Below, piece by piece: positions 11,253 through 21,800 of a stretch of 64,000 bases of DNA (positions within the stretch are counted from its first letter, which is position 1; the number at the start of each line of letters is the position of its first letter). Position numbers and translations under genes: made by a program. Source of the DNA: FEN-299 sp963717945 (GTDB taxonomy: Bacteria > Acidobacteriota > Vicinamibacteria > Vicinamibacterales > Fen-181); assembly GCA_963717945.1 (NCBI GenBank), contig CAVQXT010000003.1:620001-684000 (forward strand), written 5' to 3'. Under the pieces are notes generated by a model, which did no database searches, was not told the origin of the DNA, and worked only from the letters and a program-made list of their open reading frames with translations.

Positions 11253-12425
11253 ATGCGCAACACGCACCAGCACCCGACCGGCGACGCGGGATTCAGCCTC
11301 GCCGAGCTGCTCATCGCGATGCTCATCGTCCTCGCGGTGATGTCCGTCGCGATGACCTCGGTGAGCAACGCCTTCCGCTCCGTGGAGAATTCGCGCGGCA
11401 TCATCGACGTGAACAACAACCTGCGGATTGGGGCCGACCTGATCGTCCGCGACTTGATCCAGGTGGGCCAGGGGCTGCCGACCGGGCGGGTCGTGCAGGT
11501 GCCGAGCGGGATCAGCGCGGCGCGGATCCAGCGTCCGCATCCCCAGGGCAGCGCCTGCACGCAGTTCGACGCCGGGATCCTGACGCTGTCCGCGGTCACC
11601 GTCGGACCCGGGTGCGGGCCGACGATCAACGACGTGGCCACCGACATGGTGACGACGATCGCCGTGGACTCGATGCTCGACTCGGTGCCGGTCTACAGCT
11701 CCGACATGCTGAACGGGCACTGGGCGCGAGTCGCGTTGCCCGCCCAGTGCGCCTCCGGGACGCTGCCCAACTGCACGACGTTCGTCGCGGGGACCTACAC
11801 CGGCGGCCTCGACGTCAGCAGCGGCAGCGGCGACGACGTGGGGGTCGGCGACCTGATGATGTTCACCAAGGGCAGCGTCAGTTCCCTTGTGTACGTGACC
11901 GCCGTCGACGGCAACCAGACGTTCACCTTCGCGACCGGCGACCCGATGAACCTCAACCAGTTCGGTGCGGGGCTGAACGGGACCGCCGACGACCTGCAGG
12001 CGAGCGCGCCGACCGGGAACAACACGGCGCTCGTCTCGCGCATCCGGATGATCTCGTATTACCTGGACACGTCGATCGATCCGACGACGCCGCGGCTGAT
12101 GCGGCACCTGAACTGGGGGCCGCCCGCGCTGCCGGTCAACCAGCGGGGCATGGCGGTGGCGTTCGCCATCGACAACCTGCAGTTCTCCTACGACATGGTG
12201 GACGGCGACAGCAACCCGTCGAACGTGAAGATGGTGGCGGCCGACCTGGCCGGCACGGGCCGGTGCGCGCCCGACGCGTGCTCGCCCAACCAGATTCGGA
12301 AGGTGAACGTGTACCTGGCCGGGCGATCGGCCCAGACGTTCTCGGTGACCAAGCGGTTCTTCCGAAACGCCCTGGCGACGCAGGTCAGCCTTCGAAGCCT
12401 GGCGCTCGTCAACAGGTATCAGTAG
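11253..12425 (+). CDS. pilW: Minor pilin PilW-like
   Basis: The 390-residue product has the prepilin site G|FSLAELLIAMLIVLAVM at about residue 13 and a long cysteine-containing exported domain. Its size, position after pilV and phrases such as NLRIGADLIVRDLIQVGQG fit the PilW family. It starts nine bases after the pilV stop and ends 30 bases before the next gene, so it is part of the same operon. Confidence 0.85.
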   Translation: MRNTHQHPTGDAGFSLAELLIAMLIVLAVMSVAMTSVSNAFRSVENSRGIIDVNNNLRIGADLIVRDLIQVGQGLPTGRVVQVPSGISAARIQRPHPQGSACTQFDAGILTLSAVTVGPGCGPTINDVATDMVTTIAVDSMLDSVPVYSSDMLNGHWARVALPAQCASGTLPNCTTFVAGTYTGGLDVSSGSGDDVGVGDLMMFTKGSVSSLVYVTAVDGNQTFTFATGDPMNLNQFGAGLNGTADDLQASAPTGNNTALVSRIRMISYYLDTSIDPTTPRLMRHLNWGPPALPVNQRGMAVAFAIDNLQFSYDMVDGDSNPSNVKMVAADLAGTGRCAPDACSPNQIRKVNVYLAGRSAQTFSVTKRFFRNALATQVSLRSLALVNRYQ

Positions 12426-12455
12426 GTCGAGGACTCTGGGACGAAAGGCACGACG

Positions 12456-15440
12456 ATGAACGGCACGACCAACGACACACGGCGGCGGGCGCTCACGGCC
12501 AGGACGAACGGGCCGTCACGGGAACGGCGCGACCCTGACGATTCGGGAATGGCGCTGCTGTCGACGCTGCTCATCATGGGATTGATGTCGGCCCTGCTCA
12601 TCGGCTTCTTCGCCGCCATCCGGGCCGACCAGGAGGCGAGCGGCATCAACCGCGATCAGACGCAGGCGTACGCGGCGGCCCATGCCGGGCTCGAGAAGCT
12701 CACCGCCGACCTCGGCGCGCTGTTCGTCGGGGGCAACTACAGCCCGACGGCCGCCCAGATCAACGCGCTGGCCGCCCAGCCGCCGACGCTCCCAGGGTTC
12801 AGTTTCCTGGCGCCGGACGGCAGCTCGGGGTACACGATCACCCAGCAGCCGCAAGTGGCCGCGACGGTTCCCAACGGGGCCTTCCAGGGGCTGCAGGCCC
12901 TGCTCACGCCCTACCAGGTGAACGTGACGGCGCGGGCGAGCGCGGCCACCCTGGGCGGCGCGGCCGAGGTGAAGATGCGGCGCGTCCTGCAGACCGCGGC
13001 GGTGCCGGTCTTCCAGTTCGGCGTGTTCTCGGAAAACGACCTGAGCTTCTTCCCCGGGGTCGACTTCGACTTCGGCGGCCGCGTGCACACCAACCAGAAC
13101 CTCTACCTGGCCTCCCAGAGCTCGACGCTGTACTTGCGAGACGTCGTGACCGCCGTCGGCGAAGTCGTCCGCACGCACCTCGCCAACGGCGTCCCGATCG
13201 CGACCAGCGGCCATCTCGGCACCGTCAACATCGCCACCACGGGCGCCACGAGCCCCCCGTTCCGCGCGCTCAAGTGCGGCAACGGCAGTTGCAGCGGCTC
13301 GCCCCAGGAGGGCAGTGTCAACGTGGCCAGCGTGCCGCCGAGCACGCTGCAAACGGTCAGTGGGAAACCGACGATGGTGCTGGTGGCGGGCAACACGGCA
13401 AACGAGCCGACATGGACGAACGTGTCCACCGGCGCCTACGCCAACCGCATCCGCAACGGCCGCACCGGCGCCACGCGGCTCGACCTGCCCCTGGTGAGCG
13501 ACGGCGCGATGCCGATCGACATCATCCGCCGCCCGTCGATCGTCGCGCCCGATACGACCATCGTCCTCGGCCAGCGGTACTTCAACATGGCCAGCGTCCG
13601 CATCCTGCTCTCGGACCGGGCGTCCGAGATCACCGGCCTGCAGACGGTGACCGCGACGGCGCCGGTGAATCTCGCGAAGCTCGCGCGCGACGCGACGTAC
13701 CAGACGTCGCTCGGCATGACGGGCTACTTCGTGAACAACATCCCGCTTGCGCTCGAGGGAACCTACGTCAAGCCCACCACCACCGCGGGCTTCGGCTACC
13801 GCCTTCCTGCGGGCGCGCCGATCGCCGACGGTTACCTGAAGATCGAGCGCCAGGACCGGAACGGCAACTGGATCGACGTGACCGTCGAGATCCTCAAGCT
13901 CGGCTTCACCGGCCGCAACCTCTCCAACGCCGGCACGTGGAACAGCGAGGGCACGACGTGCGCGAGCTCGGCCAACGATGACCCGAGTCCGAACGCCGTC
14001 ATCCGGCTGCAGCGCGTGCGCGACAAGCCCTCCACCTACACCTCGGGCACGAACGGGACGTGCGGCCACACCGGCAACAACGGTAGCCTCGGGACCTGGT
14101 CGAACGCCCCGACCGACTACATCCCGAACGTGCTCTACGACCCCCGCGAGGGCGCGAGGCGGGACGACCTGGCCGTCGGCTCTGTGCCGCTGGCCGGCGG
14201 CGTCATGCACTACGTGGAACTCGACGTGAAGAACCTGCAGACGTGGCTCGGGACTCACGCCGACACGATGGACGTCACCGGCTACGTCGTCTACTTCTCG
14301 GACCGCCGCGGCAACAAGAACCTCGGCGCCGACGGCGTGGCCAACCCGCGCACCGCGGCGGATGGCACCCTCTACCTTGCGGACGGCTTCGGCGACGACC
14401 AGGAGACGGGCGAATTCGGGTTCGAGGACATCCTCAACCCAGCGTCGGCGCAGAGCGTGTCGAACGGGACCCTCGACACCGGCGAGGACGCCAACGGAAA
14501 CGGCGTTCTGGACACCTACGGCGGCGTGCCGAGGCTCTTTCCGACCGCCAGCACCGCCTACGCCCTCGCGGGCAACCCATCGTGGGCACTGGCGCACACC
14601 CCGGCGTGGCCCGCGGCCCTGACCGCAGCCGTCCTGAACTGGCCGCCGGCGACGGGCAAGGGCTACCAGGCCAGCACGACGTCCGGGCCCTCGACAGACA
14701 GCTTCTGGGCCCAGGGCACGCCGGTCACCCTCACCACGCCGATCGTGCCGGACGAGGCGCGGGTCAACCCGCCGGTGTTCTTCCGCCGGGCGCTCAAGAT
14801 CGTCAACGGCGCCTACAGGGACGCCGCGGGAGTCGTGAGCCTCAGGCTGCCGCACAACGGATCGCAGGGCCTGGCGATCGTCGCCGAGAACCCCGCCTAC
14901 GTGCAGGGGAACTTCAACGCCCCGAATGCCGCGGGTAGCGACTGGGGCGCGACACCGGGCACCGACCACGTCTCGGCCGCGGTGATCGCCGACGCCGTGA
15001 CGCTGCTCTCGAACAGCTTCAACGACATCGGGAGCTTCCAGGCGCCGCACGACGTCACCTCCGCGGCGCGCGCCGCGGTCACGACGTGGTACCGGATGGC
15101 CGTCATCGCCGGAAAGGGGCCGACGTTCCCTCGACCGACGAGCAACACCGCCAACGACAGTCTCGACTTCGGCACCGACGGCGGTGCGCACAACTTCCTG
15201 CGCTACATCGAGAACTGGGGTGGAGACACGCTGAACTACCGCGGGTCGATCGTGAGCTTCTACACGAACCGCCAGGCCATCGGCATCTACAAGTGCTGCA
15301 AGGTGGTCTACTCACCACCCACGCGCGGCTACAACTTCGACGTCGACTTTCTCACCATCTCCCTGCTGCCGCCGCGGACGCCGATGTTCCGCGACATCAA
15401 CACGCTCACGTTCCGCGAATTGCTCAGGCCGAATCAGTAG
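12456..15440 (+). CDS. pilX: Giant PilX-like minor pilin (994 residues)
   Basis: The N-terminus, with SGMALLSTLLIMGLMSALLIGFFAAI around residues 30-55, is the PilX_N type that lacks the usual FTLIE motif. It is followed by the helical segment INRDQTQAYAAAHAGLEKL. PilX proteins are normally about 150-200 residues. Here about 900 further residues follow, with an acidic loop DTGEDANGNGVLDTYGG near residue 675 that resembles a calcium-binding (dockerin or PilY1-like) loop. No pilY1 gene is present in the operon, so the extension may be a tip adhesin. That function is inference. Confidence 0.75.
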   Translation: MNGTTNDTRRRALTARTNGPSRERRDPDDSGMALLSTLLIMGLMSALLIGFFAAIRADQEASGINRDQTQAYAAAHAGLEKLTADLGALFVGGNYSPTAAQINALAAQPPTLPGFSFLAPDGSSGYTITQQPQVAATVPNGAFQGLQALLTPYQVNVTARASAATLGGAAEVKMRRVLQTAAVPVFQFGVFSENDLSFFPGVDFDFGGRVHTNQNLYLASQSSTLYLRDVVTAVGEVVRTHLANGVPIATSGHLGTVNIATTGATSPPFRALKCGNGSCSGSPQEGSVNVASVPPSTLQTVSGKPTMVLVAGNTANEPTWTNVSTGAYANRIRNGRTGATRLDLPLVSDGAMPIDIIRRPSIVAPDTTIVLGQRYFNMASVRILLSDRASEITGLQTVTATAPVNLAKLARDATYQTSLGMTGYFVNNIPLALEGTYVKPTTTAGFGYRLPAGAPIADGYLKIERQDRNGNWIDVTVEILKLGFTGRNLSNAGTWNSEGTTCASSANDDPSPNAVIRLQRVRDKPSTYTSGTNGTCGHTGNNGSLGTWSNAPTDYIPNVLYDPREGARRDDLAVGSVPLAGGVMHYVELDVKNLQTWLGTHADTMDVTGYVVYFSDRRGNKNLGADGVANPRTAADGTLYLADGFGDDQETGEFGFEDILNPASAQSVSNGTLDTGEDANGNGVLDTYGGVPRLFPTASTAYALAGNPSWALAHTPAWPAALTAAVLNWPPATGKGYQASTTSGPSTDSFWAQGTPVTLTTPIVPDEARVNPPVFFRRALKIVNGAYRDAAGVVSLRLPHNGSQGLAIVAENPAYVQGNFNAPNAAGSDWGATPGTDHVSAAVIADAVTLLSNSFNDIGSFQAPHDVTSAARAAVTTWYRMAVIAGKGPTFPRPTSNTANDSLDFGTDGGAHNFLRYIENWGGDTLNYRGSIVSFYTNRQAIGIYKCCKVVYSPPTRGYNFDVDFLTISLLPPRTPMFRDINTLTFRELLRPNQ

Positions 15441-15443
15441 GCA

Positions 15444-15522
15444 GGCTCCCGGCTCCGGGCTTTGGGCTCCGGGCGGTGTCCGGCCCGGGGCCCGGGGCTT
15501 AGGGCTCAAGGCTCCAGGCTTC
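15444..15522. repeat. Heptamer array H5
   Basis: Units such as GGCTCCC, GGCTCCG and GGGCTTA repeat with period seven on both sides of a GC-rich centre, after the pilX-like gene. Confidence 0.6.
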
Positions 15523-15579
15523 GGCGGGGCTGAAGCCCCGCCACACACGGTCCTGTGGGCCGTCCCCTTCAGGGGCGGC
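15523..15579. repeat. REP-like hairpin pair R3
   Basis: Hairpin 15523-15542 (GGCGGGGCT/AGCCCCGCC) has a GTGG foot on the opposite strand. A second hairpin at 15559-15579 has loop TTCA. It could act as an mRNA 3' structure for the pilin operon, but no T-tract follows. Confidence 0.55.
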
Positions 15580-15604
15580 GGAGTCTGTGGTAGGCTTCCA
15601 AGCT

Positions 15605-15617
15605 GACCGTAATGGTC
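15605..15617. promoter_or_regulatory. Small inverted repeat upstream of rubrerythrin
   Basis: GACC-N5-GGTC lies 19 bases before the rubrerythrin start codon, next to a TATAG sequence. It could be an operator, but no matching regulator is known here. Confidence 0.25.
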
Positions 15618-15635
15618 TTATAGAGGAGCCTTGTC

Positions 15636-16136
15636 ATGAAATCCGACGACAACCTGATGGCGGCCTTCGCCGGCGAGAGCCAGGCCAACCGCAAGTACCT
15701 CGCGTTCGCGAAGAAAGCCATGGCCGACGGCTTCCCGCAGATCGCGAAGCTGTTCCGAGCCGCCGCGGCGGCCGAAACCGTGCACGCGCTCGCGCACTTC
15801 CGCGTGGCCGGGCACGTCAAGGACACGCTGAGCAACCTCGAGGCGGCCGTCGCCGGCGAGCACTACGAGTTCACGACGATGTATCCGGAATTCATCGCGA
15901 CCGCCATCGCCGAGGGCAAGAAGGGCGCGCAGACGAGTTTCGAGCGGGCGAACGAAGTCGAGCAGACTCACCACGCGCTGTACAGCCGGGCGCTCGAGGC
16001 GGCGAAGACCGGGAAGGACCTGCCGCCGGCCGACCTGTACGTGTGCGAGGTCTGCGGCCACACCGTCGTCGGCGAACCGCCCGACGAGTGCCCGGTGTGC
16101 GGCGCGAAGCGAGAGAAATTCAGCAAGGTGGAGTGA
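15636..16136 (+). CDS. rbr: Rubrerythrin
   Basis: Rubrerythrin reduces hydrogen peroxide in the cytoplasm of anaerobes and microaerobes. The 166-residue product has the diiron four-helix domain, with glutamates in AGESQANRKY, AETVHALAHF, EHYEFTTMYPEF and ANEVEQTHHALY. The C-terminal rubredoxin-like domain has two CxxC pairs, in YVCEVCGH and DECPVCGAKR, binding one iron. AGGAG stands 11 bases before ATG 15636. It is a single gene between the pilin operon and the convergent PilT-type gene. Confidence 0.93.
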   Translation: MKSDDNLMAAFAGESQANRKYLAFAKKAMADGFPQIAKLFRAAAAAETVHALAHFRVAGHVKDTLSNLEAAVAGEHYEFTTMYPEFIATAIAEGKKGAQTSFERANEVEQTHHALYSRALEAAKTGKDLPPADLYVCEVCGHTVVGEPPDECPVCGAKREKFSKVE

Positions 16137-16165
16137 CCGAAGCCGGCGAATCCGTCGGCCTCGCC

Positions 16166-17311
16166 TTATACCCCCGCCGCCGCCAGCGCCTTCTCGAACT
16201 CGTCGGGGTGCCAGGCGCGCAACAGTCCCTCGCTCCGTTCGATGAGCCCCTTCCGGATCAGGCTCACCAGGCAATCCTCGAGCGTGAACGACCCTGTCTT
16301 GCGCGTGATCGTGATCTCCTGGTTCAGGTGCTGGAGCGCGTTCTTGCGGATGTGCTGCCTCGCCCCGTACCCGACCATCAGCATCTCGGCCGCCGGGATC
16401 CGCCCGCCGCCGATGCGCGGCAGCAGCGCCTGGATGAAGACCGCCGACAGCCCCATCGCGAGATCCTGCCTGATGGTCGGCTGCCGTTCGTTCGGAAAGT
16501 AATCCGCAATCCGGCCGACGGTCGACGCCACGTCGGTCGTGTGCATCGTCGTCAGCACGAGGTGCCCGGTCTGCGCGGCGGCGAGCGCGATGCGCATCGT
16601 CTCCGGGTCGCGCATCTCGCCGATGACGATGACGTCGGGCGACTGGCGGACGACGGCGCGAAGCGCGGTGGGGAAGTCCGGCGCGTCGGTCCCGATCTCC
16701 ACCTGCTCGACCAGGCACTCGTCGTGGACGTGCTCGTACTCGATCGGGTCCTCGATCGTGACGATGTGGCGGCGGTCGCGCCGGTTGATCTCGTGCACGA
16801 TCGCGGCGAGCGTCGTGCTTTTCCCTGAGCCGGTGGCGCCGCCAATCAAGACCAGCCCGTGCGGGATCCGCGACAGCAGCTCGACGTTGCCGGGGAGGTT
16901 GAGATTCGCGAGCCTGGGCACCCGCGCCGGCAGCGCGCGGATGGTCGCCGCCGGCCGGCCGCGCTCGTGATGGAGGTTGATCCGGAACCGGCCGAGGCCC
17001 GGCACCTTCCACGAGGCGTCGGCGATCCTGGCCTCGTCGTATCGATCTCTCGCGTAGGACGGCAGGGCAGGACGGACCACGCTCTCGATGTCGTCTCCGT
17101 CGAGCGCCGCCTCCTCGAGGCGGCTGACCTCCCCGTCGATGCGCACTGCGGGCGGGCTGCCCGCCACCAGCAGCAAGTCGGCCCCGTGCCGGGCCACCAC
17201 CGCCCGCAGCCATTCTTCGAGCCGCCCGGTGTCGGCCGACATCGGCGTCTCGGCCTGCGGCACCAGGGCGTTCAACTCGTTCACGACCTCGTCGGGATCA
17301 TCCCAGCTCAT
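16166..17311 (-). CDS. pilT: Type IV pilus retraction ATPase, PilT/PilU type
   Basis: This hexameric ATPase powers pilus retraction at the inner membrane. In the 381-residue product, Walker A GGATGSGKST is at residues 157-166, the Asp box TIEDPIEYEH follows, Walker B IVIGEMRDPET is near 230 and the His box LTTMHTTD near 255. The C-terminal part contains the PilT-type QALLPRIGGGR. An alternative start is Met24. It lies on the strand opposite the minor pilins, so it is separately transcribed. PilU is the main alternative name. Confidence 0.88.
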   Translation of the reverse strand: MSWDDPDEVVNELNALVPQAETPMSADTGRLEEWLRAVVARHGADLLLVAGSPPAVRIDGEVSRLEEAALDGDDIESVVRPALPSYARDRYDEARIADASWKVPGLGRFRINLHHERGRPAATIRALPARVPRLANLNLPGNVELLSRIPHGLVLIGGATGSGKSTTLAAIVHEINRRDRRHIVTIEDPIEYEHVHDECLVEQVEIGTDAPDFPTALRAVVRQSPDVIVIGEMRDPETMRIALAAAQTGHLVLTTMHTTDVASTVGRIADYFPNERQPTIRQDLAMGLSAVFIQALLPRIGGGRIPAAEMLMVGYGARQHIRKNALQHLNQEITITRKTGSFTLEDCLVSLIRKGLIERSEGLLRAWHPDEFEKALAAAGV

Positions 17312-17323
17312 GGCGCTACCATC

Positions 17324-17383
17324 CGCCGGCCAGGAGGCCGGCGCTACACATTGCCTGCTGTGGCGCGAGCCTCATGGCTCGCG
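17324..17383. repeat. REP-like inverted hairpin pair R4
   Basis: Hairpin 17324-17343 (CGCCGGCC, loop AGGA) has a GTAG foot read outward. Hairpin 17364-17383 (CGCGAGCC, loop TCAT) has a GTGG foot at 17360-17363. They are joined by CTACACA / TGTGG and lie in the divergent gap between pilT and the deaminase gene. Confidence 0.75.
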
Positions 17384-17440
17384 TCAAATCGACGGCCGAC
17401 GCGCCGGCGACGCTGGCCGTTCGACCGGTTCGGGCTTATT

Positions 17441-18664
17441 ATGCCCGCTATGACGCCAGAGGTGATTCGCCGGCTGCCGAAGACCGACCTCCACGTGCAC
17501 CTCGACGGCTCGCTGAGGCTCCCGACGGTCATCGACCTGGCCCGCCGCCGGAAGACCGCGCTGCCGTCGTTCAGCGAGGCCGGTCTGCGCGAGATCGTCT
17601 TCCGGGACCACTACGCGAACCTCTCCGAATACCTGGCGGGATTTCAATACACCGTCGCCGTGCTCCAGGACCGCGAGGCGCTCGAGCGCGCGGCCTTCGA
17701 GTTGTGCGAGGACTGCCAGGCCGAGGGCGTGCGATACGTGGAGATCCGCTTCGCGCCGCAGCTTCACGTGCGGTCCGGGTTCGACTTCTCCGACGTCGTC
17801 AGGGCCGTGGACGCCGGGATCCGTCGGGCGTCGCGGGCGTTCAACGCGAGGCCGGAGGTGGCGTCTGGCCGCGAACCGCGTTTCGTGGCAGGCATCATCC
17901 TGTGCGCCCTGAGGGCGTTCACGCCGGAGCACTCCGAGGGCTACAAGCGGATCTTCGACGCCCTGCCCGAGGCGTCCCCGCGGGAGCTGTGCTCGGCGGC
18001 GAGCATCCAGGTGGCGCGCGCGGCGGCCCGCCTCAAGCACGACGAAGGGCTGCTCGTCGTCGGCGTCGACCTGGCGGGGCAAGAGCACGGCCACCCCGCC
18101 GAGGAGCACAGGCTGGCCTACCAGGTGGCGCACGAGGCCTTCCTCGGCAAGACCGTTCACGCGGGGGAGGACTACGGGCCCGAGTCGATCTTCCAGGCGA
18201 TCGGCATGCTCCACGCCGACCGCATCGGCCACGGCACCTGGCTGTTCGACGCGTCGAAGATCAAGGAAGGGCGCATCGCCGACAAGCGGGCCTACGTCGA
18301 ACGCCTGGCGCAGTTCATCGCCGACAAGCGGATCACGATCGAGGTGTGCCTGACGTCGAACCAGCAGACCGTGCCGGAGCTGAGCGCCGACCTGGCCCGG
18401 CACCCGTTCGCCGAGATGCGCAAGCGGAGGCTGTCGACCACCATCTGCACCGATAACCGCCTGGTGTCGAACACGACGGTCTCCAACGAGATCCGCCGCG
18501 CGACCGAGGCGTTCGCGCTCACCGAGCGCGAGGTGCGCGACATCCTGATTTACGGCTTCAAACGCAGTTTCTTCCCGGGAACCTACCTCGAGAAGCGGGC
18601 GTATGTCCGCGAGATGATCAATTTCGCCGACCGGATCCTCGACACGACGAACCCCAATTCGTAG
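17441..18664 (+). CDS. Adenosine deaminase family protein
   Basis: The enzyme should hydrolyse adenosine or a close analogue to the inosine form. The metal site is visible: LHVHLDGSLR (His18, His20), VHAGEDYGPESI (His240 and catalytic Glu243), the HADRIGHGT block, and ICTDNRLVSN near residue 335, which supplies the zinc aspartate. In classical ADA this last motif reads TDDP, and here the second aspartate is asparagine. A second in-frame ATG at 17450 is possible. The product is 407 residues, slightly long because of an insertion after residue 125. Confidence 0.82.
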   Translation: MPAMTPEVIRRLPKTDLHVHLDGSLRLPTVIDLARRRKTALPSFSEAGLREIVFRDHYANLSEYLAGFQYTVAVLQDREALERAAFELCEDCQAEGVRYVEIRFAPQLHVRSGFDFSDVVRAVDAGIRRASRAFNARPEVASGREPRFVAGIILCALRAFTPEHSEGYKRIFDALPEASPRELCSAASIQVARAAARLKHDEGLLVVGVDLAGQEHGHPAEEHRLAYQVAHEAFLGKTVHAGEDYGPESIFQAIGMLHADRIGHGTWLFDASKIKEGRIADKRAYVERLAQFIADKRITIEVCLTSNQQTVPELSADLARHPFAEMRKRRLSTTICTDNRLVSNTTVSNEIRRATEAFALTEREVRDILIYGFKRSFFPGTYLEKRAYVREMINFADRILDTTNPNS

Positions 18665-18683
18665 GGCGGGCCGCGAGGCAGCG

Positions 18684-18788
18684 GCGCACGGCTGAAGCCG
18701 TGCGCTATCTGCCGATCACTTGAGGATTCCCGGATCGCGCAGGGCCGCTGCCCAGTAGCTTCAGATAGCGCAGGGCTGAAGCCCTGCG
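18684..18788. repeat. REP-like inverted hairpin pair R5
   Basis: Hairpin 18684-18705 (GCGCACGGC, loop TGAA) and hairpin 18769-18788 (CGCAGGGC, loop TGAA) are joined by complementary CTATCTG (18705-18711) and CAGATAG (18762-18768). Feet read ATAG. This is the same architecture as R1 but with different stem bases that still pair. Confidence 0.75.
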
Positions 18789-18837
18789 ATGACGCCACCC
18801 GACGCCGGACGTATCCGCCACTCTGGAGAACTCAGCC

Positions 18838-21800
18838 ATGAATCGACGCCGTCTGTTGATGCCGATCCTCCTCGTCGCCGCACTCATCTTCCTGTTGCAG
18901 CCCGCGCCGCGCGCCGCGTCCACGCAGGCCCCGGCCGCCGTCGTGCCAGCCCAGGCAACGCCCGCCAAGGCGACCGCGCCGCGGCCGATGGAGCTGGCAG
19001 ACATCCTGGCCTGGAAGAGCGTGAATCAGGCCGTGCTGTCACCCGACGGCCGCTGGTTCGCCTACCGGCTGTCGCCGCTCGACGGCGACAGCGAGGTCAT
19101 CGTCCGCGAGACGCAGGGCAAGAAGACGCACCATTTCGCCGTCGGCGACACGAGGACGACGCCAGGGATGCTGGCCTTTTCAGACGACTCGAACTGGCTG
19201 GCCTTCAACGTGGCGCCGGCCAAGAAGGACGCGGCCCAGCTGAAGAAGCAGCACAAGCCCGTGCAGAACAAAGTCGTCATCGTCAACCTGGCCGACGGCA
19301 GCGAGACGCGAATCGACAAGATCCAGCGGTTCGCCTTCGCGGGCGAGCGCGGCGGGTGGATCGCGCTCAAGAAGTACGGCGCAGACGCGCCGGGCGGCGG
19401 GGCGACCCCCTCCGCTGGCCCCGCGCCGGCCGCCGGGGCCTCCGCCGGCACGGCAGCCGACGAGCGGCCGAAGGGCACCGACCTCGTCCTCCACGAGCTC
19501 TCGACCGGATCTGAACTCAACCTCGGGAACGTCAACGAGTTCGCCTTCGACAAGAGCGGCCGGTTCCTGGCCGTGACCATCGACGCGGCCGACAAGCTCG
19601 GCAACGCCCTCGTCCTCCACAACATGGAGACCGGCACCGTGTCGCCGCTCGACAGCGGCAAGGCGTCGTACGAGCGGCTCGCGTGGACCGAGAAGGGCGA
19701 CGGTCTCGCCGTGCTGAAGGGCACCGAGGACAAGCGCTACAAAGACAAGGTCTACGCCGTCGTCGCGTTCACGAAACTCGGCCAGCCGAAGCCGGAGAAG
19801 ACCGTCTACGACCCGGCCTCCGACAAGACGTTCCCGGACGGGATGGCGATCAGCCCCAACCGGACGCCGGCGTGGACCGAGGACCTCTCGGCGCTGACGT
19901 TCGGGATCCGCAAGCCGAAGAAGTCGGATGCGAAGCCGGATGCGAAGCCGGACGCCAAGCCTGGCGCCGCCGAGTCGGCGCCCGCGGCTCCGCCCGCCGC
20001 GGACGACGCCACGCCCGACGAGGAGAAGCCGGACGTCGTGATCTGGAACTATCAGGACCCGCGGCTGCAGTCCGAGCAGCAGGTGCAGGAGCAGGCGGAC
20101 AAGAACTTCAGCTTCCTCTCGATCTACCGGGTGGACGACAAGAAGTTCATCCGCCTCGCCGACGAGAGCGTGCGCTCGGTGTCGGCGGGGCCCAGGGCGC
20201 AATACGCCATGGGCTTCGACGTCCGCGAGTACGAGCTCGAGGGCAATCTCGACGGCCGCAATTACCAGGACGTGTACGTCGTCAACATGCGGACCGGGGA
20301 ACGCAAGCTCGCGCTCAAGAAGGCGCGCTGGGTGAACCAGGCGGCCACCGACGGCACGAAGTTCCTCTACTACGACGACGGAAACTACTTCGTCTACGAC
20401 ATGACGACGGGCCAGTCCGCCAGCATCACCAGGACGGTGCCGACCTCCTTCATCAACGTCGAGAACGACCAGAACGTGGTCAAGCCGCCCGTGCCGGCGC
20501 TCGGCTGGACCAAGGACGGCGACGCCGTGATCCTGTCGGACGGCTGGGACCTCTGGAAGGTGCCGGCCGCCGGGGGGCAGGCGGTCAACCTCACGGTGAA
20601 CGGCCGCAAGGACGGGATCCGGTACCGGCGGCTGCTGCGCCTCGACCCCGACGAGAAAGGGTGGGACCTCTCGGCGCCCCGCTACGTGGACATGTTCGGC
20701 GAGTACACGAAGAAGGGCGGCGTCGCCAGGCTCGAGCCGGGCAAGGCCGGCGTGCAGCCGCTGGTGTTCGAGGAGGCGACGTTCGGCCTGCTGAAGGCGA
20801 AGAAGGCGGACGTCTACCTCTACACGAAATCCACGCCGTCGGCGCCGGGCGACTACTACCTTTCCGACGCGGGGCTGAAGGGCGGAACGAAGCTGACCGA
20901 CCTCGGCGAACAGGTCAAGGCATTCACCTGGTCGAGCGGGGCGCAGATCGTGGACTACACCGTGACGCTCGGCAAGGGCGGGCCGACGAAGAAGCTGCAG
21001 GCGTCGCTCTTCCTGCCGGCGAACTACGTGAAGGGGAAGAGCTACCCGACGCTGGTCTACATCTACGAGAAGCTGTCGCAGGGGCACTACGGGTTCACGA
21101 CACCGAGCGCCAACGGGTTCAACAAGTCGGTCTACACGAGCAACGGCTACGCCGTGCTGATGCCGGACATCACCTACCGGCTCAACGACCCCGGCATGTC
21201 GGCCGTCTGGTGCCTGACCGCCGCCGTCAAGGCGGCCGTCGCCACCGGCGTCGTCGATCCGAAGCACATCGGCCTGCAGGGGCACTCGTGGGGCGGCTAC
21301 CAGACGGCGTTCACCCTGACGCAGACCGACCTGTTCGCGGCCGCCGTGGCCGGGGCGCCGCTGACCGACATGGTCAGCATGTACAGCCTGATCTACAAGA
21401 ACAGCGGCGGGGCGAACCAGGCGATCTTCGAGAGCAGCCAGGGGCGCTTCCTCGGCGGTTACTGGGACAACTGGGAAGCCTACGTGCGCAACTCGCCGGT
21501 CAACTTCGCGAAGAACGTGAAGACGCCGCTCGTCATCCTGCACAACGACAAGGACGGGGCGGTCGATTTCACGCAGGGCGTGGAGTACTTCAATACGCTC
21601 CGCCGCCTGGGCAAGCCGGTCGTCATGCTGGAGTACCCGGGCGAGAACCACGGCCTGGCGAAGCCGCCGAACCAGCAGGACTACACGGTGCGCATGAAGG
21701 AGTTCTTCGACCACTTCCTGATGGGCAAGCCGGCGCCCGACTGGTGGACGAAGGGAGTGCCGCGGCTCGAGATGGAGGACTACATGAAGCAGCAGCTCGA

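Noticed and set aside
12516..15191. 891-codon frame antisense to pilX
   Set aside because: Arg/Val/Gly-rich shadow without features.
15559..15579. Rho-independent terminator after the pilin operon
   Set aside because: The hairpin has no following T-tract and matches the REP family instead.
19180..21714. 844-codon antisense open frame opposite the S9 peptidase
   Set aside because: Shadow of a high-GC gene: arginine- and valine-rich, no domain, while the plus-strand frame has a full catalytic triad.
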